From assembly GCA_013822735.1 (NCBI GenBank), contig PNKZ01000014.1, positions 1 through 64,000 of the forward strand: 64,000 nt of DNA, read 5' to 3'. This DNA is from Pirellula sp. (GTDB lineage Bacteria; Planctomycetota; Planctomycetia; Pirellulales; PNKZ01). The position numbers and the translations under genes were made by a program. Below the pieces are notes generated by a model. The model worked only from the letters and a program-made list of their open reading frames with translations, was not told where the DNA came from and searched no databases. Below, piece after piece: positions 54,148 through 63,692 of the stretch (positions are counted from its first letter, which is position 1; each line of letters opens with the position of its first letter).

Positions 54148-54535
54148 GGTTCAGCGGAACAATTCGCAACGAATCGCGCCGCATTATCCCGGAGAGGCCG
54201 GCCCAAATTCCAGGCAATTTTTGGCCGGCGCCCCTCGCACTTCCGGTGGCCAATTCTTCGCTTGACCGACGACCTCGTCGTGCTCCGCGCAAGATCGTCG
54301 GCATCCGCCGATCAGGCAACGTTCAACGCGTATCGCCTATTCTCGAAAGCAACCTGTGGACTACCACACGGACGTTGCATGATTGAAACGCGCGCGCACG
54401 AACGGAGTACTCGTCCGTTGGTGCGATCTTCGGACTTCCGCTTCTTGTACCGATCTCAACGGCGGCGTCTTGATTCGACCTACCCTCTAGTAGTAGCCAG
54501 GTCCTGAACAGCTAGAGCTTTTGGAATGCGACTCC

Positions 54536-55585
54536 ATGCGATACTCAATCGTCGGCTTTGCGATCGCCGAATGTTTGGTTGCAATTTTCCCCGCGAACCC
54601 GGCTCGTTCCGCGTCACCCATTCCAGCGGTCGTTACCACGGGCGTTTGGCGCACGATCGTGCTCGACGGTCTGCCCGAAGCCGGCTCTGCAGCGACGAAA
54701 CTCGGTCGGCGCCGCCCTTCTCCGGTAATTGGTGAAATCCCCGGCATGGAGCCGCACGTTTGGAGCAATGCGTCTTGGAAACTTCAGCTCGGGATGACGT
54801 CGTTGCCTTACGTCGCCCGCAGCATTTTCGGCCCCAATATCGGAATTCCTCTTTCGGGAGACTTCAACGGCGACGGCCATGACGAACTCGCCGTCTTCGA
54901 CGCTGGGAAGTGGTATCTCGACTTCAACGGCAACAGCATCTGGGATACGGGCGATTTTTGGCTCCAACTCGGAAGTCCCGGCGATCGACCGGTCGTCGGC
55001 GATTGGGATCAAGACGGCAAGTCGGATATCGGCGTCTTCTCGGCAACGATCCCGACGAGAGCCATCTCGCCGCGAACTTCACCGTCCGGCGATCAAGCAT
55101 TCGGCATCCAATTCCTGATGAACAAAGACCTCGACCTCGCCGCGCAGATTCGGTCGGACCTATTGATTTGCACCTCCGGCACTTGCCTTCGCCAAGAGAA
55201 TAAGGCGAGCGTATTTCATTTCGGTCGCGCGGACCATTTGCCGGTCGTCGGCGACTGGCGCGGCACCGGCGCCGAGTCGATCGGAACGTTTCACGACGGC
55301 ACGTGGCTACTCGACATCGACTGCGATGGACGCCCGAGCGTAGCCGACCAATCGGTTTCACTCGGCCAAGTCGGCGACTTGCCGATCGTCGGCGACTTCA
55401 ATCTCGACGGCACCGACGAACTAGGCATTTATCGACGCGGCTTCTGGCACCTCGACACTACCGGCGATCAGCGATTGGGAGACGACGATCGTTCCTACCG
55501 GTTCGGCGACGAGAATGATGTTCCCGTCGTCGGCGATTGGGATGGGGACGGTCGCGATCAAATCGGCATCATCGTCGTCGATTAA
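54536..55585 (+). CDS. Exported FG-GAP/VCBS-like repeat protein
   Basis: The 349-residue protein has a signal-peptide-like start (about 1-25). From about residue 100 it has repeated units built around Asp-rich calcium-loop motifs: GDFNGDGHDELAVF, GDWDQDGKSDIGVF, GDFNLDGTDELGIY and GDWDGDGRDQIGII. These fit FG-GAP/integrin-type beta-propeller blades. The role may be surface binding; the partner is unknown. It converges with the next gene, 21 bp away. Confidence 0.8.
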   Translation: MRYSIVGFAIAECLVAIFPANPARSASPIPAVVTTGVWRTIVLDGLPEAGSAATKLGRRRPSPVIGEIPGMEPHVWSNASWKLQLGMTSLPYVARSIFGPNIGIPLSGDFNGDGHDELAVFDAGKWYLDFNGNSIWDTGDFWLQLGSPGDRPVVGDWDQDGKSDIGVFSATIPTRAISPRTSPSGDQAFGIQFLMNKDLDLAAQIRSDLLICTSGTCLRQENKASVFHFGRADHLPVVGDWRGTGAESIGTFHDGTWLLDIDCDGRPSVADQSVSLGQVGDLPIVGDFNLDGTDELGIYRRGFWHLDTTGDQRLGDDDRSYRFGDENDVPVVGDWDGDGRDQIGIIVVD

Positions 55586-55606
55586 CCGTGGTCGACGCCG
55601 AGACGC

Positions 55607-56590
55607 CTACCGCGTGACGAGTCCCTTCATCTTCACCACTTCAAAGTCGGAACCTTTGATTTGGCGGAGCGGGACGAGTTCGTCTTGGACCCAGCGCGGG
55701 TCGTGCGCGCCGCTCACGAACCAGTCGCTGCCGTTGTCGGCGAGGATCATGCCGTACTTCTTGAGCCCGTCGACGATCACGCGCGCCGGGCCTTCGAAGC
55801 CCGATACGTCGAAGTCGGCCTTCAATCGTACGCGCATTCCCATCGGCGGCAGGCTCGGATCGGTTTCGTCGCTCGCATAGTGCCGAGCCGGCGGAATGTA
55901 GGCATGTCGCGTCTTCGACACCGTGAAACGCAAGGCATGTCGCAGTTCTCCGGCACCGACGATTTCGTCGTACCGCGCCAGCCCGGGCAGAATCGGCAAT
56001 CCGGCGGCGTCGGCGCTGGTCCAGCCTGCCGGACGCGGCTTCGGCTTCTTTAAGTCGAAGATCGCACCGCTCCCGGCGCGCCAACTCTTGCCGCCGTCTT
56101 CGGTCGACGCGTTGAAGAGCTCGTATACCTTCATATTGTCGCGATCGAGCACGATGACGTGCCGGTCGCCGTCGCCGTTGGGACCTCCTTCGATCACGAC
56201 GTCGGGCGGAATCGGGTACGGGCCCGGATCGCTTTCTTCGGCAGCTTCGTCGAACGTGACCGGCACGCGCGGTTGATCGCCCGATACGACGTGGTATTGA
56301 ATCCCCAGCGGCGCGTCTTCCCAGAACGCACCGAAGTCTTCGTGGAGCGGCTTATCCGCCCCGATCGATTCGATGAGGGCGTCGCTATTCGGGTCGACTT
56401 CTTCGCCGGAAACGTCGCGATTCCAAGCGTCGCCGGCCGGCATCAAGAGCCGACCGCCGAGGTCGGCATTGGGGCCAAGCGGAATCTCCGACTCGGCGCC
56501 GTAGACCTTAAAAGACCCGGGGCCGCCGCAGGCTCCCAGGGCGATGAGCGCGGAAAGCTGCTGCAGGAAGTGACGACGGTCGGCAAGCAT
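55607..56590 (-). CDS. Tat-exported lipoprotein-like protein of unknown function
   Basis: The 327-residue protein starts with a twin-arginine-type leader (DRRHFLQQLSALIALGAC) whose LGAC forms a lipobox, so it is probably a Tat-dependent lipoprotein. The body belongs to a conserved bacterial family of unknown function that I recognise by its pattern (GDRHVIVLDRDNMKVYELF, WTSADAAGLPILPGLARYDE, GMILADNGSDWFVSGA). No enzyme activity can be assigned. Confidence 0.8.
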   Translation of the reverse strand: MLADRRHFLQQLSALIALGACGGPGSFKVYGAESEIPLGPNADLGGRLLMPAGDAWNRDVSGEEVDPNSDALIESIGADKPLHEDFGAFWEDAPLGIQYHVVSGDQPRVPVTFDEAAEESDPGPYPIPPDVVIEGGPNGDGDRHVIVLDRDNMKVYELFNASTEDGGKSWRAGSGAIFDLKKPKPRPAGWTSADAAGLPILPGLARYDEIVGAGELRHALRFTVSKTRHAYIPPARHYASDETDPSLPPMGMRVRLKADFDVSGFEGPARVIVDGLKKYGMILADNGSDWFVSGAHDPRWVQDELVPLRQIKGSDFEVVKMKGLVTR

Positions 56591-56862
56591 CGGAATCTCC
56601 GTAATTCTTGGAAGTTCGACGGATCGTTTGGCGAGGGATAGTCCCGGCGTATCCCCCCGAGCGCAGACGCGACGGCTTTGTTACCTTATACGCCGACCTC
56701 GGCTAGTCGTGCGCTCGGTCGAATTTCGCGCTTCGGATCGAGTTTCCCGATGTTCCTGGTCGCAAATGGAGCACGTCGTTAAGTATGCTAGCTTCGCCAA
56801 GGCGCGCGTATTCACAGGCACGGCTCTTCCCATAGGAAGCGATTGTTTAGGGGCGGCAACTC

Positions 56863-58146
56863 ATGTTTTTGATTGACGATATTCGCCGAGCTTTCGCGGT
56901 GAACCCGCACAAGGTTCCGGTCGGCGAGCAAGAAGCAGCCGCACTCGCGGCCCGCGGCATCGAGCAGCCGACCGTTTGCAACTATTTGGCGTGGCGGCGC
57001 AGCCTGATGGTCTTCGTCGTGTTTACCACGCTGCTCAGCGCCGGCGTGGCGACGTATCGCACTTACACGGAGGAAGAGGAGGAGGAATTCGACGCCGTCG
57101 AACTCTTGGAGGGATATCTTCATCCGGCGACGGCAGCCGCTATGGAAGAGGAAGAGACAGACGAGAGCGAGGATGGTGAGAGCGACGAAGTGAAAGTCGG
57201 CGTTGCCATTACGGAACCCGACACGACGGAAGAAGAAGAAATTATCGCTGCCGAGCCGCGGGAGCCGCAGACCGCGTTTGGGCAATTTACCGACGCCGTC
57301 GAACTCATTGCCTTATACATTCTGCCGGCGGCGGCGGCCGCGGTCGTCCTCTTTTGGACCCGTTTTCAGTTCACCTTCGGAATCATGGTCGCGGCGTTCG
57401 CCTTCGCGTTTCTTACTCCCATGCTCATTGCGCTCTGCCCTTGGAGTTGGTGGGGCTATGTCGAGCCGGTGTACGATCGGCAGAAGCAACCGCTGGAGTA
57501 TTTCGGCAGTATGGCGGAAGGCCTCGTCGAAGGGGCGGCCTATTTGGCGACGCTGCTGCCGACCGTCTTGTCGCTGGTGCCCGGCGTGCAACGGGCCTGC
57601 ATTCGCGTAAAAATGTTGCTCCCGCAGTCGATGCTTCCCGGGTTCTTCCTCGTGATGGCGTCGCCGTTCTACGCGCTATTTCTCTTGGTGGTGTTCGTCG
57701 CCATCAACCAATTCGACACGCATCCGCTCTTCTTCAGCGGGATGCTGCTATTTCTCTCGGCTCCGCTGACTTACGTGGTGTGGGGACGCCTGTTCACGAA
57801 GTCTATTTCGACGGACGAAGATTACCGGCGCATCCGAGGCGTCCAGCGCATCGTCGGCGCGATGACCGGCGTCGCGGGCATTCTGCTGGTGACGTTCCTG
57901 GCGACTCGCGAGTGGGCGGGGATGCGTTTGCTCGGCGTCGATCCCGATCATTCGCTGCTGGTGCCGCTCGACGTCGTCGAGTTCTTGCTGGAGGTGCTCA
58001 GCCGTTCGATGTTTATGACCGCCCTGGGGGCCGACCTCTTTATGCGGCTCAACCTCGCGGCCTGGAAGAACGAACGCGAATTCGCCGGCACCGCCGAGGC
58101 CGAAAACTACGACCGGATCATGAGCGAGTTGGATCGGCTTGCGTAA
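56863..58146 (+). CDS. Multi-pass membrane protein with a long acidic loop
   Basis: I do not recognise the family. The 427-residue protein has a cytoplasmic-type start, a first membrane helix (about 48-66), then a loop of about 75 residues extremely rich in Glu and Asp (about 70-140; EEEEEEFDAVE, EEEETDESEDGESDE). Five or more further helices follow (from about 148 to 395). The acidic loop could bind cations or shield the membrane surface. A purine-rich AGGGGCGG lies before the ATG. It converges with the ThuA gene, 13 bp away. Confidence 0.75.
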   Translation: MFLIDDIRRAFAVNPHKVPVGEQEAAALAARGIEQPTVCNYLAWRRSLMVFVVFTTLLSAGVATYRTYTEEEEEEFDAVELLEGYLHPATAAAMEEEETDESEDGESDEVKVGVAITEPDTTEEEEIIAAEPREPQTAFGQFTDAVELIALYILPAAAAAVVLFWTRFQFTFGIMVAAFAFAFLTPMLIALCPWSWWGYVEPVYDRQKQPLEYFGSMAEGLVEGAAYLATLLPTVLSLVPGVQRACIRVKMLLPQSMLPGFFLVMASPFYALFLLVVFVAINQFDTHPLFFSGMLLFLSAPLTYVVWGRLFTKSISTDEDYRRIRGVQRIVGAMTGVAGILLVTFLATREWAGMRLLGVDPDHSLLVPLDVVEFLLEVLSRSMFMTALGADLFMRLNLAAWKNEREFAGTAEAENYDRIMSELDRLA

Positions 58147-58159
58147 GTGGCTCGCAATC

Positions 58160-58984
58160 TCACTTCGACGCTTCGCTCGGACCATAGCCGGGGGCTGGCT
58201 TGCCGTTTTCGTCGAGCTTTTCGCAGGCCCAGAGTAGGCCGCGCGTCACGAGGTCGAGATACACGGGGTCTTCCATCGTCGCGTTGGTGTGCCCCAGCGT
58301 CGTGCCGAAGATGCGCCCTTTGCCGTAGGTGTTCGTCCAAATCACCACATGGTCTTGCTTCGTTTCGACGCCGTAGGCCATGGCCAGCGGCACCAAGTTT
58401 GGCCAGAGCTTCGCATTCTTATACAGCTCATCCGTCGGATCGCGCCACACTTTGGGAAAACCGATCATCACCGGATGCTCGAGCGCCGTGACTTTCACCT
58501 CCAGATCGCGCGACTTTTCATGGCTCATCGACGACTGCCCGACCGCTTGTCGCCATTCGTCGGTCTTGGCCGCGCGATAACTGTGCGTCGAGCAATGCAA
58601 CATCACGGCGGGCACCCCTTCGAAGTGCGGCCGAGCGATGCGCTCGACGTACGGCACGTCTTCAATCGCCCCGTAGCACTCGTTGTGCACGACGACGTCG
58701 TATCCCTTCGCCCAATCCGGCTTGGCATAGATGCTCACCCGATCGGTGCGGTCTTTCCCTTCGTGTACGATGGTCCACTCGACATTCGCTCGAGCGCTGA
58801 CCCCTTCGGAAATGATCTTTTTTTGAGCCTCGTAATCGTGGCAACAACCGCCGGTGACAAGTAGCGCGCGAATCGGCTTCGGCGCATCGGCCGCGTCGGC
58901 ACTCGACCACGAACCGCCGACGAACCATCCACCGAGCAGAAGCGAACAAAGAACGACGCGGCGGACGACAACGAGGTACTTCAT
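58160..58984 (-). CDS. ThuA-like protein, exported
   Basis: The 274-residue protein has a signal peptide (about 1-31). A ThuA-like domain follows (about 37-265; IRALLVTGGCCHDYEAQKKI, YDVVVHNECYGAIED, GRIFGTTLGHTNATMEDPVY). ThuA domains have a class I glutamine amidotransferase-like fold and are linked to sugar use. Planctomycetes carry many exported copies of unknown substrate. The ATG at 58984 opens the leader; an upstream frame to 59047 looks non-coding. Confidence 0.88.
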   Translation of the reverse strand: MKYLVVVRRVVLCSLLLGGWFVGGSWSSADAADAPKPIRALLVTGGCCHDYEAQKKIISEGVSARANVEWTIVHEGKDRTDRVSIYAKPDWAKGYDVVVHNECYGAIEDVPYVERIARPHFEGVPAVMLHCSTHSYRAAKTDEWRQAVGQSSMSHEKSRDLEVKVTALEHPVMIGFPKVWRDPTDELYKNAKLWPNLVPLAMAYGVETKQDHVVIWTNTYGKGRIFGTTLGHTNATMEDPVYLDLVTRGLLWACEKLDENGKPAPGYGPSEASK

Positions 58985-59101
58985 GGAGCGATATCCTGAA
59001 TAATCTACGCGAGTTCCCAAAATCCAAAGCGGGCGCAGCCGCGGCATCCATCATACCTGCCCGCCAAAGCGCAGCGTACGGCCTACCGAGCGCGAAATGT
59101 A

Positions 59102-59226
59102 GTAGGCACACTCCGTGTGCCGTAGCCCGCGGCAGCACGTCGCTTTTGGCTATTTTGCTCGGCGTCGATCGCAATAGCTGAAGGCGTTTTCGTTTCAGCA
59201 CCCGACGGCACACGGAAGGTGCCTAC
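59102..59226. repeat. MITE-like element with 22-bp inverted ends
   Basis: Ends GTAGGCACACTCCGTGTGCC (from 59102, to 59123) and its near-exact reverse complement at 59205-59226 (two mismatches in 22) enclose about 81 bp with a further weak inverted repeat. No coding content. It lies in the 409-bp gap between the ThuA and Ku genes, where I see nothing else. Confidence 0.8.
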
Positions 59227-59393
59227 AACTTTGCAGAGCTCGCCGCGGCAACATCGCGCCCCTTTAGGGGCGTCCCTCATTTCGCACCCGCCGGCACTAC
59301 GCTTGCATTGCTATCTCGCAGGGCGGTGATTTACCGCGATTCTACACCGGAGCTAAGCCCTAGGACGGGGCATTGGAACAAGAGTTCACTACC

Positions 59394-60290
59394 ATGCCGC
59401 GTCCTACCTGGTCAGGTTTCATCCGTCTCAGCTTGGTGACGGTGCCCGTGCAAGCCTTCCCGGCTGAAGCGAGCGAACAGCGCGATTTCTCGTTTCACCA
59501 GCTTCACAAGAAGTGTCACAGCCGCATTCGGTATAAGAAGGTCTGCCCGGTACATGGCGAGGTGCCGAACGATGAGATTATCTCGGCCTACGAGTACGAA
59601 AAGGGAAAGTACGTCGAAATGGACGACGTGAAGAAGAAGGAAGGCGAGACGAAATCGGACAAATCGATCGACATTGAGAACTTCGTCCCGCTCGCGAGCA
59701 TCGATCCGCTGTTGTTTGAAGGGAGTTCGTATTACCTCTTGCCCGACGGCGATGCGGGGAGCAAAAGCTACGCCTTGCTGTGCAAAGCGATGCAAGACGA
59801 AGACCATTGCGCGGTGGCCGAGGCCGTGCTCTGGCGACGCAATCGCCTTTTGTTGATCCGTCCGCAGGGGCATCTGCTGACGATGTCGGTACTGCGATAT
59901 CCCAAGCAATTGCGCACGCCGGAGGACTTTCAAGACGATGCCCCGTCGGCGCATGCCAATGCGCAAGAACTACGGCTCGCCAAGCGGCTCGTCGGAGAAT
60001 TGAGCGTCGACGACGTCGACTGGTCGAAGTACGAGGACACGGAACGCAAGAAGATCTCCAAGGCGATTGAGACCAAGGTCGCCGACGAGGAGGTGATCGA
60101 GAGCGAGGCCGACGACGACGAGGCGCCGATCATCAACTTGATGGACGCCCTCAAAAAGAGCGTCGCCAAGTCGGGCAAACGAGCTCCTGCCGCGCGCTCT
60201 TCCAAGCGCCCGGCGACCGTTCGTCTGCCGCACGCGGCTTCGCACCATCGCAAACCGAAGCCGAAGGCGAAGAAGCGCAAAGTTTCGTAG
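59394..60290 (+). CDS. ku: Ku protein for non-homologous end joining
   Basis: The 298-residue protein binds DNA ends and recruits LigD. It begins with WSGFIRLSLVTVPVQAFPA and includes FHQLHKKCHSRIRYKKVCPVHG... in the core (about 5-190). A C-terminal basic tail (about 250-298; HRKPKPKAKKRKVS) could bind DNA. The ATG at 59394 is preferred over an in-frame TTG at 59373. It is followed 60 bp later by ligD on the same strand, forming a complete bacterial end-joining unit. Confidence 0.95.
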   Translation: MPRPTWSGFIRLSLVTVPVQAFPAEASEQRDFSFHQLHKKCHSRIRYKKVCPVHGEVPNDEIISAYEYEKGKYVEMDDVKKKEGETKSDKSIDIENFVPLASIDPLLFEGSSYYLLPDGDAGSKSYALLCKAMQDEDHCAVAEAVLWRRNRLLLIRPQGHLLTMSVLRYPKQLRTPEDFQDDAPSAHANAQELRLAKRLVGELSVDDVDWSKYEDTERKKISKAIETKVADEEVIESEADDDEAPIINLMDALKKSVAKSGKRAPAARSSKRPATVRLPHAASHHRKPKPKAKKRKVS

Positions 60291-60350
60291 ACCGTCGCCT
60301 TTGCGAACTCTTGCCGACCTCGTGATTCGCCCAAACTCCGCCTCTTTGCC

Positions 60351-62993
60351 ATGTCGCTCGCCAAGTACCGCCGCAAACGCGATTTCCGCAAAACGGCCGA
60401 GCCGTCGGGCGCGAAGCGGCCCGCCAAACACGGCAACTCGTTCGTCGTGCAGAAACACGCCGCGAGTCACCTGCACTACGACTTTCGACTCGAGCTCGAC
60501 GGGGTTCTCAAGAGTTGGGCCGTGCCGAAGGGTCCGAGCCTTGACCCCGGCGTGCGGGCGTTGGCCGTAGAGGTGGAAGACCATCCGGTCGAGTATGGCG
60601 GTTTCGAAGGGATCATTCCGGCCGGCGAGTACGGCGGCGGCACCGTGATGCTCTGGGATCATGGAACCTGGGAATGCCTCGGCAATGCGGCGCGCGACTA
60701 CAAGGCGGGCCGCCTGCATTTCCGCTTGCAGGGCGAAAAACTCTCCGGCGAATGGACCCTCGCGCGAATGAAGACCGAACGCGGCCGCGCCCAATGGCTG
60801 CTGATGAAACGGAGCGACGACTCGGCCCTCCGCGGCGACGAACACGGCTTGCTGGAGCGCGAAGATCGCAGCGTAGCGACGGGGCGGACGATGGAACAAA
60901 TCGCCGCTCAGTCCGATCGAGTGTGGGGCAAAACGGGCGAAGTCGAGCAGCCGAAGGCAAATCGCAAGAAGCAATCATCGAAGAAAGTCAAACCCGAGCG
61001 ATCGTCGAGAGTCGAGTTGCTCCGGGGAGCCAAGAAACACCGGGCTCCAAAAACGCTCGCGCCGCAGTTGGCCACGCTCGCCACGGCGGCTCCCGACGGT
61101 GACCAATGGCTGCACGAACTCAAGTTCGACGGCTATCGTCTCCTCGCCTTCGGCGACGGCACGCGCGTGCGGCTCCTCACGCGCAACGGGAAAGACTGGA
61201 CCCGCAAATTTCCCCGCATTGCGGAGCTGCTCCAGGAGTGGAAGTTCGACGGCATCATGGACGGCGAACTCGTCGCACTCGACGACGCCGGAGCTTCCAA
61301 CTTTCAGAAACTCCAAAACGCCATTCGCAACGGCTCGCAAAACAGCCTCATCTTCTACGCCTTCGATCTACCGTTCTTCGCCGGGTACGATCTGCGCGAA
61401 GTTCCGCTAGAGCAGCGCAAGGAGCAGTTGGCAAGCTTGGTTAAAGAGCATGCACGATCGCAGACCGGCCCGATTCGACTGAGCGAACATTTGGAAGGGG
61501 ACGGCGCCGAATTTCTGAACACGGTTTGCCGCCGCGGTTTGGAAGGCATCGTCTGCAAGCGGCGCGATGCGCCGTATGCATCGCGCCGTTCGCCGAATTG
61601 GCTCAAAGTGAAATGCTCCGGCCGACAAGAATTTGTGATCGGCGGGTACACGCGGCCCGGCGGCTCGCGAACCGGCTTCGGCGCGCTCTTCTTGGGCTAC
61701 TTCGACGACCGCGGCGCGCTCCGCTATTGCGGCAAGGTGGGCACCGGCTTCAACACTGCGACCCTCAATGTGCTCAAGCGCCAACTGGATGACTTAGCGA
61801 CGGACGAATGTCCGTTTGCTTCGCCGCCCGTCGAGGCGACACGCGGTAAACCGACGTGGGTCGAGCCGAAACTCGTGGCCGAAATCGAATTTACCGAATG
61901 GACCGAAGACGGCGCCCTGCGTCATCCGTCGTTCCAAGGGTTGCGAGAAGACAAGGAGGCGTTGGACGTGGTGCGAGAAGTGAAAAGCGTACGCAAGCCG
62001 CGGGCGGAGCTACGACAAGCGGCGGCCGCGAGGTCATCGACGCGAAACTCGATGCTGCGAAAATCCGCGCAGCGCATATCCGCCCAAAACGAAGCAGTGG
62101 AGGTCGCCGGCGTGCGGCTGACGCACCCCGATCGCATCCTTTATCCCGATGCGAAACTCACAAAGCGCGACGTCGCACAATATTACGAGGCCGTGGCCGA
62201 TTGGATCTTGCCGTATGTTACCGAGCGTCCGCTCACCATCGTTCGCTGCCCCGAAGGACAGTCGGGCGAGTGTTTCTTCCAAAAGAACTGGAAGAACACG
62301 CTTCCTGCGCAGGTGGGCAAAGTGGCGGTGCGCATTGATTCCGGCAAGCAAGACTATGTGATGATCGACGACGTCGCGGGACTCGTGGCGCTCGTCCAAG
62401 TGGGGGCCTTGGAGTTTCATCCGTGGGGTTCGAAAAAGCCTCGGCTCGAAACGCCCGATCAGATCGTGTTCGATCTCGATCCCGGGCCGGGCGTCGCGTG
62501 GAGCGGCGTTCGCAGCGCGGCCCGTGAACTACGAGTCGTGCTCGAGGAACTCGGCCTGCAATCGTTTGTGCGGACCTCCGGCGGCAAAGGCCTGCACGTC
62601 GTCGTGCCGCTCACGGGCCGCAACACTTGGGAGCAAGTGAAGACGTTTGCCCACGATATCGCATTCGGTATGGCACGACACAAGTCCGACACGTATGTGA
62701 GCACGATGTCGAAAGACTTGCGTAAACGGAAGATATTTATCGACTATTTGCGCAACCAACGGGGGGCGACTTCCGTGGCGAGCTACTCCACGCGCAATCG
62801 CGCCGGTGCCCCGGTCGCAACGCCCGTCGCCTGGGAGGAACTCGGCCGACTGCGCGGCCCCGCCCAGTTCACCGTGGCCAATGTGCCGGCCCGACTGAAG
62901 CGTTTGAAATCCGACCCGTGGCAAGAGTTCTTCAAGACGCGCCAATCTCTGTCGAATGAGTCGCTCCGCGCCGCGCGCGGTTGGAACGAGTGA
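60351..62993 (+). CDS. ligD: Multifunctional DNA ligase LigD
   Basis: The 880-residue enzyme has the order phosphoesterase-ligase-polymerase. The 3'-phosphoesterase domain (about 20-190) has FVVQKHAASHLHYDFRLEL. The ATP-dependent ligase (about 235-545) has KFDGYR with catalytic Lys258. The primase-like polymerase (about 583-870) has VFDLDPGPG with its metal-binding DxD and RTSGGKGLHVVVPL. This order is as in Pseudomonas LigD and unlike Mycobacterium. It processes, fills and seals ends held by Ku. A basic linker (about 205-235) joins the first two domains. Confidence 0.95.
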   Translation: MSLAKYRRKRDFRKTAEPSGAKRPAKHGNSFVVQKHAASHLHYDFRLELDGVLKSWAVPKGPSLDPGVRALAVEVEDHPVEYGGFEGIIPAGEYGGGTVMLWDHGTWECLGNAARDYKAGRLHFRLQGEKLSGEWTLARMKTERGRAQWLLMKRSDDSALRGDEHGLLEREDRSVATGRTMEQIAAQSDRVWGKTGEVEQPKANRKKQSSKKVKPERSSRVELLRGAKKHRAPKTLAPQLATLATAAPDGDQWLHELKFDGYRLLAFGDGTRVRLLTRNGKDWTRKFPRIAELLQEWKFDGIMDGELVALDDAGASNFQKLQNAIRNGSQNSLIFYAFDLPFFAGYDLREVPLEQRKEQLASLVKEHARSQTGPIRLSEHLEGDGAEFLNTVCRRGLEGIVCKRRDAPYASRRSPNWLKVKCSGRQEFVIGGYTRPGGSRTGFGALFLGYFDDRGALRYCGKVGTGFNTATLNVLKRQLDDLATDECPFASPPVEATRGKPTWVEPKLVAEIEFTEWTEDGALRHPSFQGLREDKEALDVVREVKSVRKPRAELRQAAAARSSTRNSMLRKSAQRISAQNEAVEVAGVRLTHPDRILYPDAKLTKRDVAQYYEAVADWILPYVTERPLTIVRCPEGQSGECFFQKNWKNTLPAQVGKVAVRIDSGKQDYVMIDDVAGLVALVQVGALEFHPWGSKKPRLETPDQIVFDLDPGPGVAWSGVRSAARELRVVLEELGLQSFVRTSGGKGLHVVVPLTGRNTWEQVKTFAHDIAFGMARHKSDTYVSTMSKDLRKRKIFIDYLRNQRGATSVASYSTRNRAGAPVATPVAWEELGRLRGPAQFTVANVPARLKRLKSDPWQEFFKTRQSLSNESLRAARGWNE

Positions 62994-63036
62994 GCAGATC
63001 AAAACGACGACCGGCGCTCGTCGGCCCGCGACCAAT

Positions 63037-63228
63037 TCATAGAGTGACCACGAAGGCCTTCGCAACTTGCTGCACCACGAGGAAGGCAATCATCAGAAAC
63101 CAAGCACCGACGAAGCAAAGCTTCCACGCGTCCAGTTCTAGAAGCGTACCGAATTCTTCGGCGTGAGATTCATGTTCTTCGCTCGTGGCGGAATCGTGAG
63201 CCGATCTCGTCTGGTTTGTGTCGCTCAT
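63037..63228 (-). CDS. Small single-pass membrane protein
   Basis: The 63-residue protein has a polar, His/Glu/Ser-rich N-terminus and one membrane helix (about 38-58; LCFVGAWFLMIAFLVVQQV). GGGAG lies 5 nt before the ATG, which supports a real gene. Unknown function. It converges with ligD, 43 bp away. Confidence 0.6.
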   Translation of the reverse strand: MSDTNQTRSAHDSATSEEHESHAEEFGTLLELDAWKLCFVGAWFLMIAFLVVQQVAKAFVVTL

Positions 63229-63476
63229 TCTTGCTCCCACGTATTTCGCGTTGATTTCACGTACGGTAGTTCGCGCGTCCCCCTCTGCGAAAGATGTGCA
63301 TCGAAAGTTCCGCTTTTACACCCTCACCCCGCAATAGTGAGTGCACTTAGTTCCATCGCGGTATGGCTTAGCTCAAGTCGTATTAAACGAGTTATCCCGG
63401 AGTCATTACGCGACGCGGCTCCGCCGTACAAACTCACGACATGGACGGTCCCACTTGAGTTCACTTGCCAAATGGA

Positions 63477-63692
63477 ATGTCGATGCCGACTGCAACCTTC
63501 GGAGCCGATCAACTCGGCGATTTGCTGGTAATGATTCCGCTGGGCGTCGCGCTCGGCGCAGCGCTGTGCGGCGGCGCCTTGATTCGACGCAGGTTCGACA
63601 CGCAGGCGGCCGTGTGCGCGCTACCGTTGCTGACGATCAGCGGCTACAACGTGGCGCTGGTAGCGCTCCTGGCGCTCGGCTTCCTGCGCTAA
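63477..63692 (+). CDS. Small two-helix membrane protein
   Basis: The 71-residue frame encodes two hydrophobic segments (LLVMIPLGVALGAALCGGAL and LLTISGYNVALVALLALGFL) separated by a basic loop (RRRF). The start is the first ATG of a close pair; no strong ribosome site is seen. Probably a real small membrane protein. From 63693 to 64000 I see no gene or repeat. Confidence 0.5.
   Translation: MSMPTATFGADQLGDLLVMIPLGVALGAALCGGALIRRRFDTQAAVCALPLLTISGYNVALVALLALGFLR

Noticed and set aside
53728-54507. 259-codon plus-strand frame in the gene-poor region
   Set aside because: It contains the phrase SPLAGEGPGVRG, the familiar translation of a GC-rich hairpin repeat, and otherwise looks like random Arg/His-rich sequence.
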